A stretch of 64,000 nt of DNA from Anagrus nilaparvatae (Eukaryota > Arthropoda > Insecta > Hymenoptera > Mymaridae): contig JAKSXM010000007.1 in NCBI GenBank assembly GCA_022575985.1, positions 69,222,501 to 69,286,500 on the forward strand, written 5' to 3'. A program made the position numbers and the translations under genes. Below are positions 1 through 11,499 of the stretch, one piece after another (position 1 is the stretch's first letter; the number at the start of each line of letters is the position of its first letter). The notes beneath the pieces are model-generated. The model worked only from the letters and a program-made list of their open reading frames with translations, ran no database searches and was not told where the DNA came from.

Positions 1-1430
1 AAATATTATTTATTTTTCAAATTTTGGAGATGCATAAAACAAGAAAAAAAAAGCAAAAGAATTTTTCATGGAATTTTTCCAAATCAAAAATTAATTTTAC
101 TCGATTTTAAATAATTGTAATCCATTTCAATAAATAAAAATAAAAATGCATTGTTCTTGTCGTAAAACTAAAATTGCATTTTTTATATTTGAATGGCACC
201 AATTCAATATTTAAATGCCAATATCGACTTACAAGCATATTCTGCCAACGAACAATAACCCAAAACACATTGAACTTACTGTACTGTAGAAATAAATAAA
301 AAATATGGACATTGAAAGCTTACACCGAGCTTGCCAATGAATAGTAGAGTCTGAATAGTTGAATTGAGAAACACAAAAAATAAAAAAAAATTCGAAATTG
401 CAATTTTTGATGGTTTCAGTACATTTCAATAAATTTTAAGGGAGGGTTGTACATTTTATTTGTATCTGTAATAGTATTTTTTATGAATATAAACACCTAC
501 ACACATACACTCATAAATACTTTACTGCAGTCCAGAAAATCGTTCTTATAAAATCTACAACCTCGTAAATTTAATACGGATGACATTTTTTTCAAGCTAC
601 AATATTTCTATCGAATATTTACTGAATATTTTATTTAGACTTTTTTGATAGAAAAACTCTCGGAAAAACTAAAAGTAATCTTAAAAAAAAATTTATTAAG
701 ATGATTTAGCAATTTTTTTTATAAATGTTTTATTATAGATAATATTTCATAAGGTTAAATAAATAATCTTGATGTATACGTATTTGAATTTTTTATTTTT
801 GCTTGTAATGTATTTATGTAGACATTTTTATTTGTAAACAAAATGTCAAGTTTAAAGAAATAAAAAATTATTATCACATTGTTAGATTTGAATAGAATAA
901 TAAAAAATTTATTAAATTATTTATTAAATTTTATATCTTAAATAGTTTTTTAACTTTCTTGTAAGTACTTTTTATACAAATTTTAATAGTTTTGGGAATA
1001 AAGCCAAATATTAATTCACTGTTGCTTCTTCCTTTGTAAAACTATTTATAAATTGGAAAAAGGATTACGTCGAGAAAGGAAATTTTTTTTGATATAAGTG
1101 AATTCATAAAAATGATGTTTTAAGACTATATTAACATAAAAAAATCATACAGAATCAAGTATATAATATAGATAGATTTTTTTTCTTAGTATTTATAACC
1201 ATTAAAATAATTTAAAATTTTACAACTTGCATTATTTTAATGCATTTTTAATAAAAGTATTAAAATTTTATAAAGTGTATGGATTAATCTCAGATTAATC
1301 TATGTGAAATATTTTAAAGTTAAGCTTGAGATTAGATAAATCCTCGGATAACTCAAATAAATAATTTTTTTTTCATTCAAAATTAGTAAATTTTCGAAAA
1401 AATTTGTAAATATTCGAAAAAAGTCGTATA
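1..1430. other. AT-rich intergenic DNA, no gene seen
   Basis: This stretch is very AT-rich with many A and T homopolymers. The only open frame of note (about 229-429, minus) is low-complexity and hydrophobic with no recognisable domain, so I do not call it. I see no RNA gene. A short duplicated motif, ttaatctcagattaatct, near 1271-1289 is partly palindromic and may belong to the foldback that starts at 1431. Confidence 0.6.
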
Positions 1431-1649
1431 TTTACTAAATTTAGTATATTAACAAAAAATTCGAGTATTCTCGATTTTTTTTTGTGAATTCGCAAGAAAA
1501 ATTGATAATTTACAATTTTTTTTCGAAAATTTACAAAAAATATTTATAAATTTCCGCAAAATATTTGTGAATTTACAACTATTTTCCTAAAATCACAAAA
1601 AAAAATCGAGAATTCTCTAATTTTTCGGTAATATACGAAATTTAGTAAA
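1431..1649. repeat. AT-rich inverted repeat (foldback, MITE-like)
   Basis: Positions 1431-1487 and 1593-1649 are reverse complements of each other with only a few mismatches over 57 bases (the left arm starts tttactaaatttagtatatt and the right arm ends aatttagtaaa). The 105-base centre is itself rich in TTCGAAAA/TTTACAAAT motifs in both orientations, so the fold extends further in weaker form out to about 1380 and 1720. No coding capacity. It lies about 150 bp downstream of the kinase gene's stop codon (the gene runs leftwards). Confidence 0.75.
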
Positions 1650-1803
1650 TTCACGATTTTTATGCAATATTTACAACATTTTTTGAAAATTCGCTTATTT
1701 TTCGAAAAAATTCTATTTTTTTTGTTAATCTAAGAAAGTTACTTTTTACAGTGTATAGTTACAAAAATTATAAATACTCGATAAATACTTAAAAACTTAA
1801 TTT

Positions 1804-2973
1804 TCACTCTTCGGTATTCAGAAGATCTTCAATGGCAGTTTTTATTATATTTCTGTATCTTTCATTATTATCTACAGTTTTCAGTACTAATGTTTTATAT
1901 ACTTTTATATCTTCAACTGAGTCCTTTAGAAGTTCAGGATCGAGATAAATTCCAGGTAAATATAAGACAGAAATAATTTTACCAAATAATCTTAAATCAT
2001 TGTATGCGTTCAAAATATCGTCAAATTTCGGTGCTTTTGCATTTTGACTATTTTTTCTAATCGTCTCATTTAATATTGAATGATAATGTTTTAATAATTC
2101 ACTTTCTGATTTTTCACGAACATTAAATTCTGCGTTTACATAAAGTAATTGTAACAGATCAATAACCATTGGTGAGTATCTGAGTAGTTGAAAATCAACT
2201 AAAACACAATTTTCTTTATCATCGAACATTAAATTATTAGCCCAAAGATCACCGTGACAAATAGCGTTACAATGTTTTTTTGATGGCTTTAAAAGATCAA
2301 ATACTTTTTCCATTAACCTTGTACATTTTTCTGAATTTTTTAAACCAAATTTTTCCATTAATGAAATAGTGTTGTCGATCCCAATCACAAACCATTTGGA
2401 CTCTTTATTTATTAATAATGATTCTTCAAATGATTTTGGAAAAACGAGGTCAAGAGATTTTCCTAGGCGATATTCTAATAAAATTGAAGAGGCATGAAAA
2501 CTTGCTAATGAACTCAAAGCAGCTTTTAAATGTGGTGGTTTTATTGGTAAATTTACCATAGAAAAATTTGTATTCCTTAAATCTTCCATTACTAACAAGT
2601 TATTTTTGATTAAATAACAATTTGGTGAAAATTTATCAATTTTATGATTTTTCAACAATTCAGGAAGCATAGTAAAAAAAAATTTGAATTCTTTTTCAAA
2701 AACATCATTCACATTTACTAATTCTGTCATATCAGTGTTGACAGTAGGCATAGATTTAACAAAAAAATTTAATTTTTTATTTTCAACTTCATTTTTAATC
2801 TGAATTGTTACATCAAGACGTTCATGACTTGCTACATAACCATTTGTATCTTTGCTGTAATTATCTAAACGATATTCAATTAATTTTTTTAATGATGTTC
2901 CATAAATTTTTTTAACTACGTTCACTACGTCTAATTCAGTCAAAATATTGTTTGATAATATTAAATCACTCAT
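1804..2973 (-). CDS. EcKinase / CHK kinase-like protein
   Basis: Complete 389-residue single-exon reading frame, minus strand. It belongs to the insect EcKinase family (DUF227/CHK kinase-like), aminoglycoside-phosphotransferase-fold kinases. The founding member phosphorylates ecdysteroids, and most others have unknown small-molecule substrates. Visible landmarks: a probable ATP-contact lysine in FFVKSMP (K73), the acidic helix VFEKEFKFF (91-99), hinge LVMEDL (127-132), the catalytic loop CHGDLWANN (H240, D242, N247) and the metal-binding VDFQ (D260), followed by the family-typical segment YSPMVIDLLQLLYVN. No signal peptide or membrane segment, so it should be cytosolic. The length is slightly short for the family (usually about 400-430), but all catalytic motifs are present. 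The first Met is chosen because it precedes the family's N-terminal domain and no upstream in-frame extension is evident. The nearest genes are 26 kb away, so there is no cluster of kinases here. The substrate cannot be told from the sequence. Confidence 0.9.
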   Translation of the reverse strand: MSDLILSNNILTELDVVNVVKKIYGTSLKKLIEYRLDNYSKDTNGYVASHERLDVTIQIKNEVENKKLNFFVKSMPTVNTDMTELVNVNDVFEKEFKFFFTMLPELLKNHKIDKFSPNCYLIKNNLLVMEDLRNTNFSMVNLPIKPPHLKAALSSLASFHASSILLEYRLGKSLDLVFPKSFEESLLINKESKWFVIGIDNTISLMEKFGLKNSEKCTRLMEKVFDLLKPSKKHCNAICHGDLWANNLMFDDKENCVLVDFQLLRYSPMVIDLLQLLYVNAEFNVREKSESELLKHYHSILNETIRKNSQNAKAPKFDDILNAYNDLRLFGKIISVLYLPGIYLDPELLKDSVEDIKVYKTLVLKTVDNNERYRNIIKTAIEDLLNTEE

Positions 2974-3057
2974 ATTGATTATTTTTATTTACTAAATTTG
3001 TTTGTTAAATTCATTAAACAATTATTTGGACGTGTGTTCTCACGTAGTAGATTTCAA

Positions 3058-3095
3058 TGACTGAATTACTTGAGTGAATAAAAGTTTAAATAATA
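3058..3095 (-). promoter_or_regulatory. candidate core promoter of the EcKinase gene
   Basis: Read on the minus strand, positions 3064-3060 spell TCAGT, the arthropod initiator consensus. That would start transcription at about 3062, giving an 88-base 5' UTR. The DNA 20-35 bases further upstream is AT-rich but has no clean TATAAA. An ACGTG...CACGT inverted motif lies in the predicted leader (about 3039-3054). Pattern matching only. Confidence 0.3.
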
Positions 3096-3466
3096 AATAT
3101 TTTTCTTGTATGGAATGTCAAACCACGTTCATAAAATTTATGACTTCATTAATTTATCTTGTGATATAACAAATGATAATTTAAAAATTGCACGTGTGTA
3201 TGATAACTGAGCGGTTGATATAAACTTCGTCACTTAAGCATTAGATTTTTTTTCTCGGTTAAAGCAAGTATATTCTCAGATAACAGCACAGGCAATCGTA
3301 CAAAATTAGAACAGGTTAACTTTTTTATCTGTTCTTTACTTTACATGATCAATGAAGCAATTAGGCCAAGTAAATTTCAATAAGGAAACAAAATTTGTTC
3401 AAGGAAAAAAAATTACAACTGCTGGTTAAATAAACATTTATAAAAAATTCGGCAAAAAATAAGCGC

Positions 3467-3657
3467 CTATAATAGCTATTTTTTAAACAAGGGACAAAAT
3501 ATTGGTTTTAGCGTAACGAGCGAGCGAGGACAGGCAGTATGAAAAAGTCAAACCTCATATTTTTTCCATTGATTTAAACCGTAGTTTTACAAATAATGGG
3601 CAAAAAAGCCGTCTCCCTAGGGCAGAAAATAGGTTTTTTTGCCCTAGATATGTAAAA
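3467..3657 (+). repeat. dispersed repeat family A, copy 1
   Basis: About 190 bp that recurs in the same orientation at 19727-19935. It starts with tataatagctatttttta and contains a CpG-bearing block (gcgtaacgagcgagcgagga here) and ends in a small hairpin built on CCCTAGGGC...GCCCTAG. No coding potential. The two copies show scattered substitutions and small indels, as expected of an old non-autonomous element. Confidence 0.75.
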
Positions 3658-6347
3658 AATTTGTAAATTCCTGCACGTCTTAGAATTAACAAAACATTCG
3701 CAAAAATAACACAAGAATTTGTAAAATAGGTTTTGGATGAAATTTATCTTTTTAATTAAAAAAAAAAAAAAATGAAATCACTAATCAAAAATTCAAAGAA
3801 AATAAATCCAGAGAAAAAAAATTACTTGGATCAGATAATAATTTTAAAATCCAACAAAGTCAATAAATTACTATATAAAATCATATTTATTTTACAAAAA
3901 AAGTAATAAAATAATTCAAAATGAACTCAATATACGATTGTTTGATTATGTAAGTTTACATAATAATTATTATTATTAACTGGCATAAAGCCAAAGTTTA
4001 TAATTGTACAATATAGAAAGAGAATATTATATGATAGAGAATAATAAGTAAAAAAAGGAATATTCTATGAATGTATAAATCTAGATTAATTTAGTAATGA
4101 ACAACTAAATTAACACCAAATATACGTCAAAATTTTTAATGGAAAATTGCTAATTATTGATTTATTTGATAATAATAATTATTTATTCATTTGTTTAAAA
4201 GTTTTGATTTACAATTTAATTATATGAATACTTACATTTAACTAATTATTATTTACATATATCAAGGTGATTCTCTATTATTATTATATTAATAAAATTT
4301 TATGTAAAAAAATAATTAATTTTAAGTTATAAATTATGATTATAATAAAAGTTAAAATGTAAAATTTAGGATTTCCAGTTCATTGACTAAAGTGTTAATA
4401 TCAATTTTTCCCATGAAACTAATTTGCAAAGTCACTTTCTTCATTATAGTCGGTTCGCTTATATACACTTGATAATCTTGTTTGAATAAAGATCCTCATA
4501 TATTCAACATATATTATAATAATTATGTATAAGTAGCATATAACCGAGTAAATATTTTTTTTTTATGGCAGGAATAATTTTTTTTTTTATTATAAGCACT
4601 TTTTTTTTATTTGTTTAAAAATTCATTAAAGAAAGTTTGTCATATAGTGGAATACTTTTTTCTAACTTTTTTGAATTAATTTATTCAAGTATTTCATATA
4701 ACACTTACCCAAATATTTTTGATATAAATAAATTAAGAGTTGCTGATTCCAAAATTTTAGGCAGAGGCTCTAAAAACTAAGCCTTAAAGCCAAGAAACCT
4801 TTTTTCTTAGCCGATTTCAAAGGTTTTTTTGGATCAAAATATTCTTGTTTAGTGACATCAAAAATTAGTTTATGTGTCTTTTTAAGGTCATTTAGTATAA
4901 GAAAATCTTTGAAATCTATAAAAAAATTCGGATTTTTGGTATTAGAGCTGAGGTTTCGATGTCGGGACCTAAACATCTAAAATCAGGGTACCAAAAAACT
5001 TACCTGTCACATACAAGTAGCCTTTCAAAAAATTTGGGTAAAAAAACATATATCTAACATTTACAGCTTCTAAACTAATGACCCGACTAAATAATAAATT
5101 AAAATAAAAGATTTAATAACAAAATTTTTATTAATTTTAATTTTTCCTTTATTAAAATTTTTCTAAGTTTTAAAAAGTTTTACATTTAATAAATTAACGT
5201 TAATTTATAGCACCAATTAATTAATTTTCTTTATTATTTCTTCTTTTAAAATTTTTTTCAATATAAAAAAAAAATTAGTATCTTGCTTCTTTTATTTAAA
5301 CTTAATTACTTGTAAAATAAATTATGTAAGAAAAAAAAATTTTTAATTAGAAAACTTATTTTTTAAGCAAGTAAAATACCTATATAAAAAAAGTAAAAAA
5401 TCTTTTGAAGTTTATTTATTTAATTGTATTACTTACAGAATCGATAAAATATAATAAATTAATTATAGTTTATAAAAAGTTTGATAAAAAGTGTAATTCT
5501 TAAAAGTATATTAATTTTACTTTTTAATTTTCAAATACGGTTTATAAAGAATAAGTAAAATTTTTTATTTATACCTATATTTAATTTAAAATATTGTATA
5601 AAATATATTCTCTTTTTACAATAAAAATTGTGTAGGGTGTGTCATTTTGAAAATGTCATTCTTTTGTCGACTAAGTATTTTTTTCCCTTCCAGCATGTAA
5701 ATGTTTTTGATGTATTTCTCGAACGTATATCAGTAACAAAGCATCTACCCTCCATATTTTATATACTTTAATTAATTTGTTTAAAAAATAAATAATAAAT
5801 TTAAATTTTAATATAGCTTTTATTGAAATATTTTAATTAAAAATTGACCAATAATCGATTTATTATATTTAATGTCCTATATAGAGATTATGAAAATTTA
5901 AATTCAATGTATAAAATTTACAATTTTAATGAAATTCAATAAATAATTTAATTTCCCATATGAATATAAATAAAAATATAGTCAAATAATAATCGGTGAC
6001 GAAATGTACATGGATTATATTTTATACAAAATGAGAATGAGGATCATAATTTTGCAACGAATTCATTTTTTTTTTTTTTTTTTTTTTGATGAAAATGTTT
6101 TATGCGCAATCAACGAGATTGATTGATCACTGTTATTTTCTATATGTTACGAACTAAACGTGAAATAAATCAATTTATGTGATAGGTAAATGGATTCGCT
6201 CTTTTAATAAATTTTTTTACGAAATTTTTAACTTATTTTAATTTCTAAGTCAGGTATTTTTTCATGAATTACCAAAAAAAAAATTAATTCTTTAAATTAT
6301 TCACATTTAGGTTATACTCTGTTTAAAATTTATTTGCATTAATTATA
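3658..6347. other. AT-rich intergenic DNA, no gene seen
   Basis: Long AT-rich stretch with many poly-A and poly-T runs, including an 18-base or longer T run near 6069. The minus-strand frame at 4770-4976 has no recognisable domain and biased lysine/phenylalanine content, so it is not called. A minus-strand CAG|GTAAGT donor-like site occurs near 5003-5010 without other exon evidence. Confidence 0.55.
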
Positions 6348-6574
6348 AGGGTGTACGGTTACCCGAAAGTCGGGTCAGATACCCGAAATTTCGGGTTTTC
6401 GGCTTCGAGTTGGGTCAAACTTGGAATATCCATGGAAGCTTTCGATTCAAAAATGTAAGTGCAGAGTTTTTTCGGAAAGTTTCAGGCTTCAGACGAAATC
6501 TGTCCAGCAAAAATTTGACAAAAAAACCGAAATTTCGGGTACCTAGCCCGACTTTCGGATAACCGCACACCCCT
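6348..6574. mobile_element. MITE-like element with 47-bp terminal inverted repeats (CGGGT family)
   Basis: The left end 6348-6394 and right end 6527-6574 are near-perfect reverse complements (left starts agggtgtacggttacccgaa; right ends ggataaccgcacacccct). The 130-base interior has no open frame. An AT-rich ten-base direct repeat, ATTAATTATA, abuts the left end and occurs one base off the right end, so a target duplication is plausible but its exact length is ambiguous. Related CGGGT-rich sequence occurs at about 11381, 15592 and 46941. Confidence 0.8.
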
Positions 6575-7010
6575 AATTAATTATAACTTGGACTATTCTT
6601 GAAAATTTAATAATTGGCTATTATTTTAAACTTTAAAGCATTTACTTGAATTGTCAAACAATTTGCTTGCAAGTAAATTTCTAAACCTAACAGTATTTAT
6701 TCCATATTTGGCTCGTAACATATATATTTTCATATTAAAAAAAAATACTAATGCTGGTTATTGATTTTACATAATATCTACAAATTTTTTTTTTTTTTTT
6801 AAGTAATATTGATTGAAAAATAAATTTTTTTTGATATTGAATTAAATCTATTCATTTTTGAATATAGAAATATTCCATTAGCTTTAAAAATTTATATATT
6901 TTAAAGGAAAAACTTAATTTATACTGAATGTATAATCCATTAATTATTTTATGTATTTTTATTTCTTTTACTCACTTTTACTATTTAATACAAAAAAATT
7001 TTTATAGAAT

Positions 7011-7109
7011 CCCGAATAGAATCTGAAGTATGGGCCGATCCGGCCCAGATCTGGGCCAGATCACGCCGTATCTGGGCCGGATCGGCCCATACTTCCGATT
7101 CTATTCGGG
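7011..7109. repeat. GC-rich near-perfect palindrome, 40-bp arms
   Basis: 7011-7050 and 7070-7109 are reverse complements with one mismatch, separated by a 19-base loop. The arms contain repeated GGGCC/GGCCC motifs, extreme for this AT-rich DNA, and begin and end CCCGAATAGAATC. The loop repeats part of the stem (ctgggccagat). As RNA it would be a very stable hairpin. No coding sequence. Confidence 0.9.
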
Positions 7110-9720
7110 TATATGGGCCATTTCATGTTAATAGATAAACGTGTAATGTATTGATTTGAATGATTTTTAAAGTACTTTTCTTACGAACAGGAAAAAAATC
7201 CAGATCTTGAAATCTTAAAATCCTCGAGAACCTCGTGTAAATTGGGGTAAAATTCAGACTTTAATTATATTTAAAACATCAACTGGAAATATTAAGATCA
7301 TATTATCTAAAAATTTTCAACGACGTATCTTTGATCAAGTTTCTTCAGTTTTCACATCCAAGTGGGAAAAAAACTCGGAAAAAAATCTTAAAAATAATCT
7401 AAAATAAACATATTTGGCCAAATATGAGAAAATAAATGTTGCATTTTCAACAATCAAAAATTAGCCCTGAAATTAGCTGATATAGAAAAGGCAAAACATT
7501 CGAATCTCTTAAAGCAAGGTTTGATTACATCCATATAAATATAGTTCTCGAAATAGTTGGACCAATAACTATTTTAAGAGTCTACCAGTTGCATTAAAGT
7601 AATGGCCCGAGGCATATTCGATTACAAACAACGCACAGTAAATAGAGTGGCTAATATCTTATAAAACGGTTGGATTTGTCGTTATGTGGACTTATATAGA
7701 CCAAGGTTCAAAATTTAATATAATGTTTAAAACTATTAGTTTTGCACAGCATTTTAGTTCTTAAATTTTTTCAAGAATTTTTTAATGGCAAACACAAAAT
7801 TAAAAAAAAAGTTTTAATGTAATTAATTGACGTGAAATTGCTCGTAATTAAAGTTAAACATTAAATTATATTGAAATTAACTTTTCATCAATCATAATTT
7901 TAATGACAAATTCTTTATTTATAAAAAAATTCTTGAAAAAATTTATATTACTGTTCACGTCTGCAAATATAAAAAAATTAAAAACATTTTTAGATTTATA
8001 TTTTTATTTTATTTGTGTAAATATATGAAGTTAATGATGAATTACACTCACGTTTAAATAAGTGCTTAGGGCAAAATTTCAATGAGGATTTACTGATTTT
8101 TATGAGAGAGTTATAAATGAAAATGTAAGTGGTGATATTTACTATCTAGATATAGTTATGTACGCATATATGACCAATTATCAAACATTTTGCATTATTT
8201 TATAGAAAAAATGATGATAGTTTGAATGAAACGAGTAATGAAATTTCAATATTTTAACATGGAGCATGTTTATAACGAGGGTTACCTTGGAAATCCGAAA
8301 ATTAAGAGGAGTGGGCAGGGGAGGAGGTTAAATGAGACTTAGAATAATTTCGATTTAGGGACAAAAAAATAATCCGGGTTAAAGAACTTATAAATTCAAT
8401 TTAGGACTATTCTTAGAGGATAAACTTTTTAGAAAAAAAAACATTAATTAGAGTTCATGCACCTATACCGCAATGTAAGAGAGTATCTAATCTAAATAAT
8501 TAAAAAAAAAATTCTGGGATTATCCAGACAATGATCATATCCAGTCAAGACCACTAGAATCTTGACTAGAATAACAATATTAAGCATTTGATCTACCATC
8601 AAATACTTTATTTCTGGAATTGATTAAAGAATTATTGTTAATACGCAGAGCCATAATATTGAAAACACTCAACTCCATGTAATTGCAAAAAAAATTTTTC
8701 AAAAGGCTCATATTTTTGTTATTTACCCATATACTTTTAAAATACAGCTTAATTTTACTAGCTATGCAATTGCTTTAAAGCTATGTACACCAAAATGCGC
8801 ACATATGCATATATATAACAAATTTATAACATGTTTTTTAGCAAAAAAAATATTTTTTAATTGAAACTCGCAATTACATAAAGTTAAACTTTTTTCATTA
8901 CATAGATGGATTATATCGACATGCAGAGGTATAATATAACTAGGAAAAATTTTTTTAAATTTTAATTAAAATAAGTAAAATTTTATTTCGCACAAAAAAA
9001 AATTCAATTCCAAAATAATAATTAAACTTGTAATTAAAAGGCTTCAATTTAATACAAATATAAAATTTGAGAAAAATGAAATTGAAACAAAGTTAAGTTT
9101 AATGGTTTTTTTGTATTATTTTTAATTATATTAAATAAATAATAAAAAAGTTTTTTAACTTTTATATATAAACTTATGAAATTACTAGTTGACAATGTTG
9201 GTAAATTTAATTATTATTTATAATAAGGTTTCTAATGAAAATTTAATTTTAAAAATAAATAAAGTTTTTTATTACATAATATGAATTTAATTTTGTCAGT
9301 ATTAATCAGGGTATTAACAGAATATTTTTAATGCCGGAAAATTGAAAAATTTTTTTACACAATATTCATATAATATTAAATTCAACTATGTAGTTTCACT
9401 TAAATGCTCGCTTAAATGTAACTTACGACCAAATTGATACAGTCTTACATTAAAGTTATAACGCTTACCTCGTAAATTCTCAAGCTCGTGGATTAATACG
9501 GAGATTCGTCTGTAAATCGCAAAGCTCGAATAAATTCAGAGATCCACAGATACCATTTTGAATCAAAAATTTTTCGATATTTATATTACTATTTATTTTA
9601 AAATAGAAATGTTTTTTTTTTTTTACTAATCATCCTCTACATATTGTACAATAATTTAGCAGTACATTAGAAAATTTAATAACTTGCTAACGCATTGATA
9701 AAATATTAATAACAAATGAC
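7110..9720. other. AT-rich intergenic DNA, no gene seen
   Basis: No open frame with a recognisable domain, no RNA gene. A short GC-richer purine tract (agtgggcaggggaggagg) lies near 8312. It weakly resembles the one near 13238, perhaps decayed copies of one repeat. Confidence 0.55.
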
Positions 9721-9763
9721 AATTATAAACCATAATAACGACAATTTAAATGAAAGGAAAATG

Positions 9764-10260
9764 TTGAGATTAGGAAAAAAGATAAAGTTGATGAATAAAG
9801 TAAACAGTTTAGAAAGAGAAAGCAATTTGAGAGATAGTTAAAACGATAGATAATTAGGCCTGACATTAAGCAGAGAATGCGTACTAATAAATTTTTTGGC
9901 ATGGAATACTTGATTGAACAAGCTACCAATGTAGTAGCGCTTCTCCATGTGATGAAGATATACAGAGAATCTTCAGCTACAGATAAGTCATTATTGTCTT
10001 AATATGCGAGTAAACTATATAAAAGTAAAAGCAAACTTAGTGTAGATAAAATTAAGCATGCTGCACAAGTTTCGGCAATAATGCAAGAGAATATTTTAAG
10101 TATGCGAGAAATCAGAACCAATAAAGATGCTCGTAGAAGCAGAAATTTATCAGATTCAGAAGGTTCCGCTGCAAGTAATTCCAGCAGAAAGAAGAAATAC
10201 AAGAAGAAAATTTACGAAAGCAAGGAAAAACTTTCTGAACCGAATAGTACCAATTATAAT
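9764..10260 (+). pseudogene. decayed coding sequence of unknown family
   Basis: Translated on the plus strand this stretch reads as a mostly open, charged, helix-prone protein interrupted by three or more stops. Segments include MNKVNSLERESNLRDS, then after a stop a stretch containing FFGMEYLIEQATNVVALLH and, from 10081, MQENILSMREIRTNKDARRS followed by a serine- and lysine-rich tail (SDSEGSAASNSSRKKKYKKK). I do not recognise the family. It could be the N-terminal or nucleocapsid-like part of a transposable element, or an old host pseudogene. It runs opposite to, and abuts, the LINE remnant that follows. The open plus frame beyond about 10260 is the shadow of that LINE. Confidence 0.4.
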
Positions 10261-10289
10261 GGTATGAGTAACGGAAATTCTGATAAAAA

Positions 10290-11374
10290 AATCAAAATGG
10301 TGGCCAGAGTACTTGCGGGGAATATAGTGGCCAATCTCATGGAGGTTATTTATATAAATTTGAAGTTCGTTAGCAAACATAAGCCACTTAGAATATGTGA
10401 GTTTTCGAACAAGGTCATTTATGAAAATGAGGGCCCAAGGTCGAACCTTGTAGAACAACCAAATATTAAGGATGGAAGAAGACTCGTTGTCTAAAATGAC
10501 TGATTGAAAACCACCCTATGACGACTTCGGGAGAGAATCCAATGGCCGAGAGTTTCTTCAAAAGAATAACGTGGGAAACCCAATCAAATGCTTTAGACTT
10601 GTCGAGCATAAGTAAAATAGTAATGCGGTCTAAATTAAATCTTTGACAAATGTTGTCAGTTAAATTTTTGAGCAGGAAGTTAGTACTGTGGTGTTTTTGG
10701 AAACGATACTCAAAAAAATTAAGAATATTGTGGTGTTTGATGTGATCGATTATCTGTTTGTGGAATATTTTTTCCAAAATTTTTGATATAATACACAAGA
10801 GATAAATGTACCCATAGCCTGCACATGAACAAGGGTTTGAAGTCTGTTCTACTGGAATAATATTGCTGTATGTCTAAGCTGAAGGTATTTTATTTAAGAT
10901 TATAGCCTTATTGAATAATGATAAGAAAACTTTGGAGAGAGCCGGAAGACAGAAGAAGACTTTAAAGGAAAAACCAGGACCGACAGATTTTCTGCTAAAT
11001 TGTTTGAAAGCTCAATCAAGGCCATCCCTGGTAATAATTTTAAATTTGAAGGACGTTCTCGGAGATGTTCCTCGAAAAGAATAAATTGTGTTAGCAGAAG
11101 TTGAGACATTTTAGGTAGAGATAAAGTAACTGATAATCGCGTCAGCTGATAAAAAAGTTTTGCTGTTTGGGGAAGAGTTGGTGAGACCAATAAGTTGGCG
11201 AGGGCCTTTCCAAATCAACGTAGTTGAATTATTAGAACAGAGCTTATTGGAGTAATACTTTACTTTTTCCACCAATATTTTCTCAAGTAGTTTTTCTTTG
11301 AAGTCTCTATAGGCAGCTAGGTTTGTACCATTTTTGGAGCGTAAACAAAAAATTATTTTGTAAAAAATATTCAT
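10290..11374 (-). pseudogene. non-LTR retrotransposon reverse transcriptase remnant
   Basis: Minus-strand remnant of a jockey/CR1-type LINE ORF2, broken by stops and frameshifts. Reading leftwards: a linker region before the RT (11374-11111, including AYRDFKEKLLEKILVEKVKY), a damaged RT N-terminus, then at 10798-10466 MCIISKILEKIFHKQIIDHI, the finger/palm motif LDKSKAFDWVSHVILLKKL (family form LDxSKAFD), and after a frameshift at 10458-10320 INDLVRKL and FANELQIYINNL, matching the FADDLQIY catalytic box with one catalytic Asp lost. No endonuclease domain or 3' tail was recognised. The element is dead. The same YADDLQIY-type motif occurs in another fragment at 62849. Confidence 0.8.
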
Positions 11375-11380
11375 TGTAAT

Positions 11381-11495
11381 ACCAGAGAAATTTCCGATTT
11401 AAAATCGTATATACTAAAATCTACAGACCTTTAAAACATTTCGGGTGTACCCGAAACCGACCTGGAAAAAAGAGAACGAACTTTCGGGTTGAGTA
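11381..11495. repeat. CGGGT-family repeat fragment
   Basis: Contains gagaaatttccgatttaaaa then tttcgggtgtacccgaaacc and further CGGGT motifs, matching the half-element seen at 15828-15941 and, inverted, at 46941-47050. It directly abuts the 5' side of the LINE remnant. Non-coding. Confidence 0.6.
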
Positions 11496-11499
11496 CCTT

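Noticed and set aside
10081..10494. 137-residue plus-strand open frame as one gene
   Set aside because: Its second half is antisense to the LINE reverse transcriptase; only the first part looks independently coding and it is decayed upstream.
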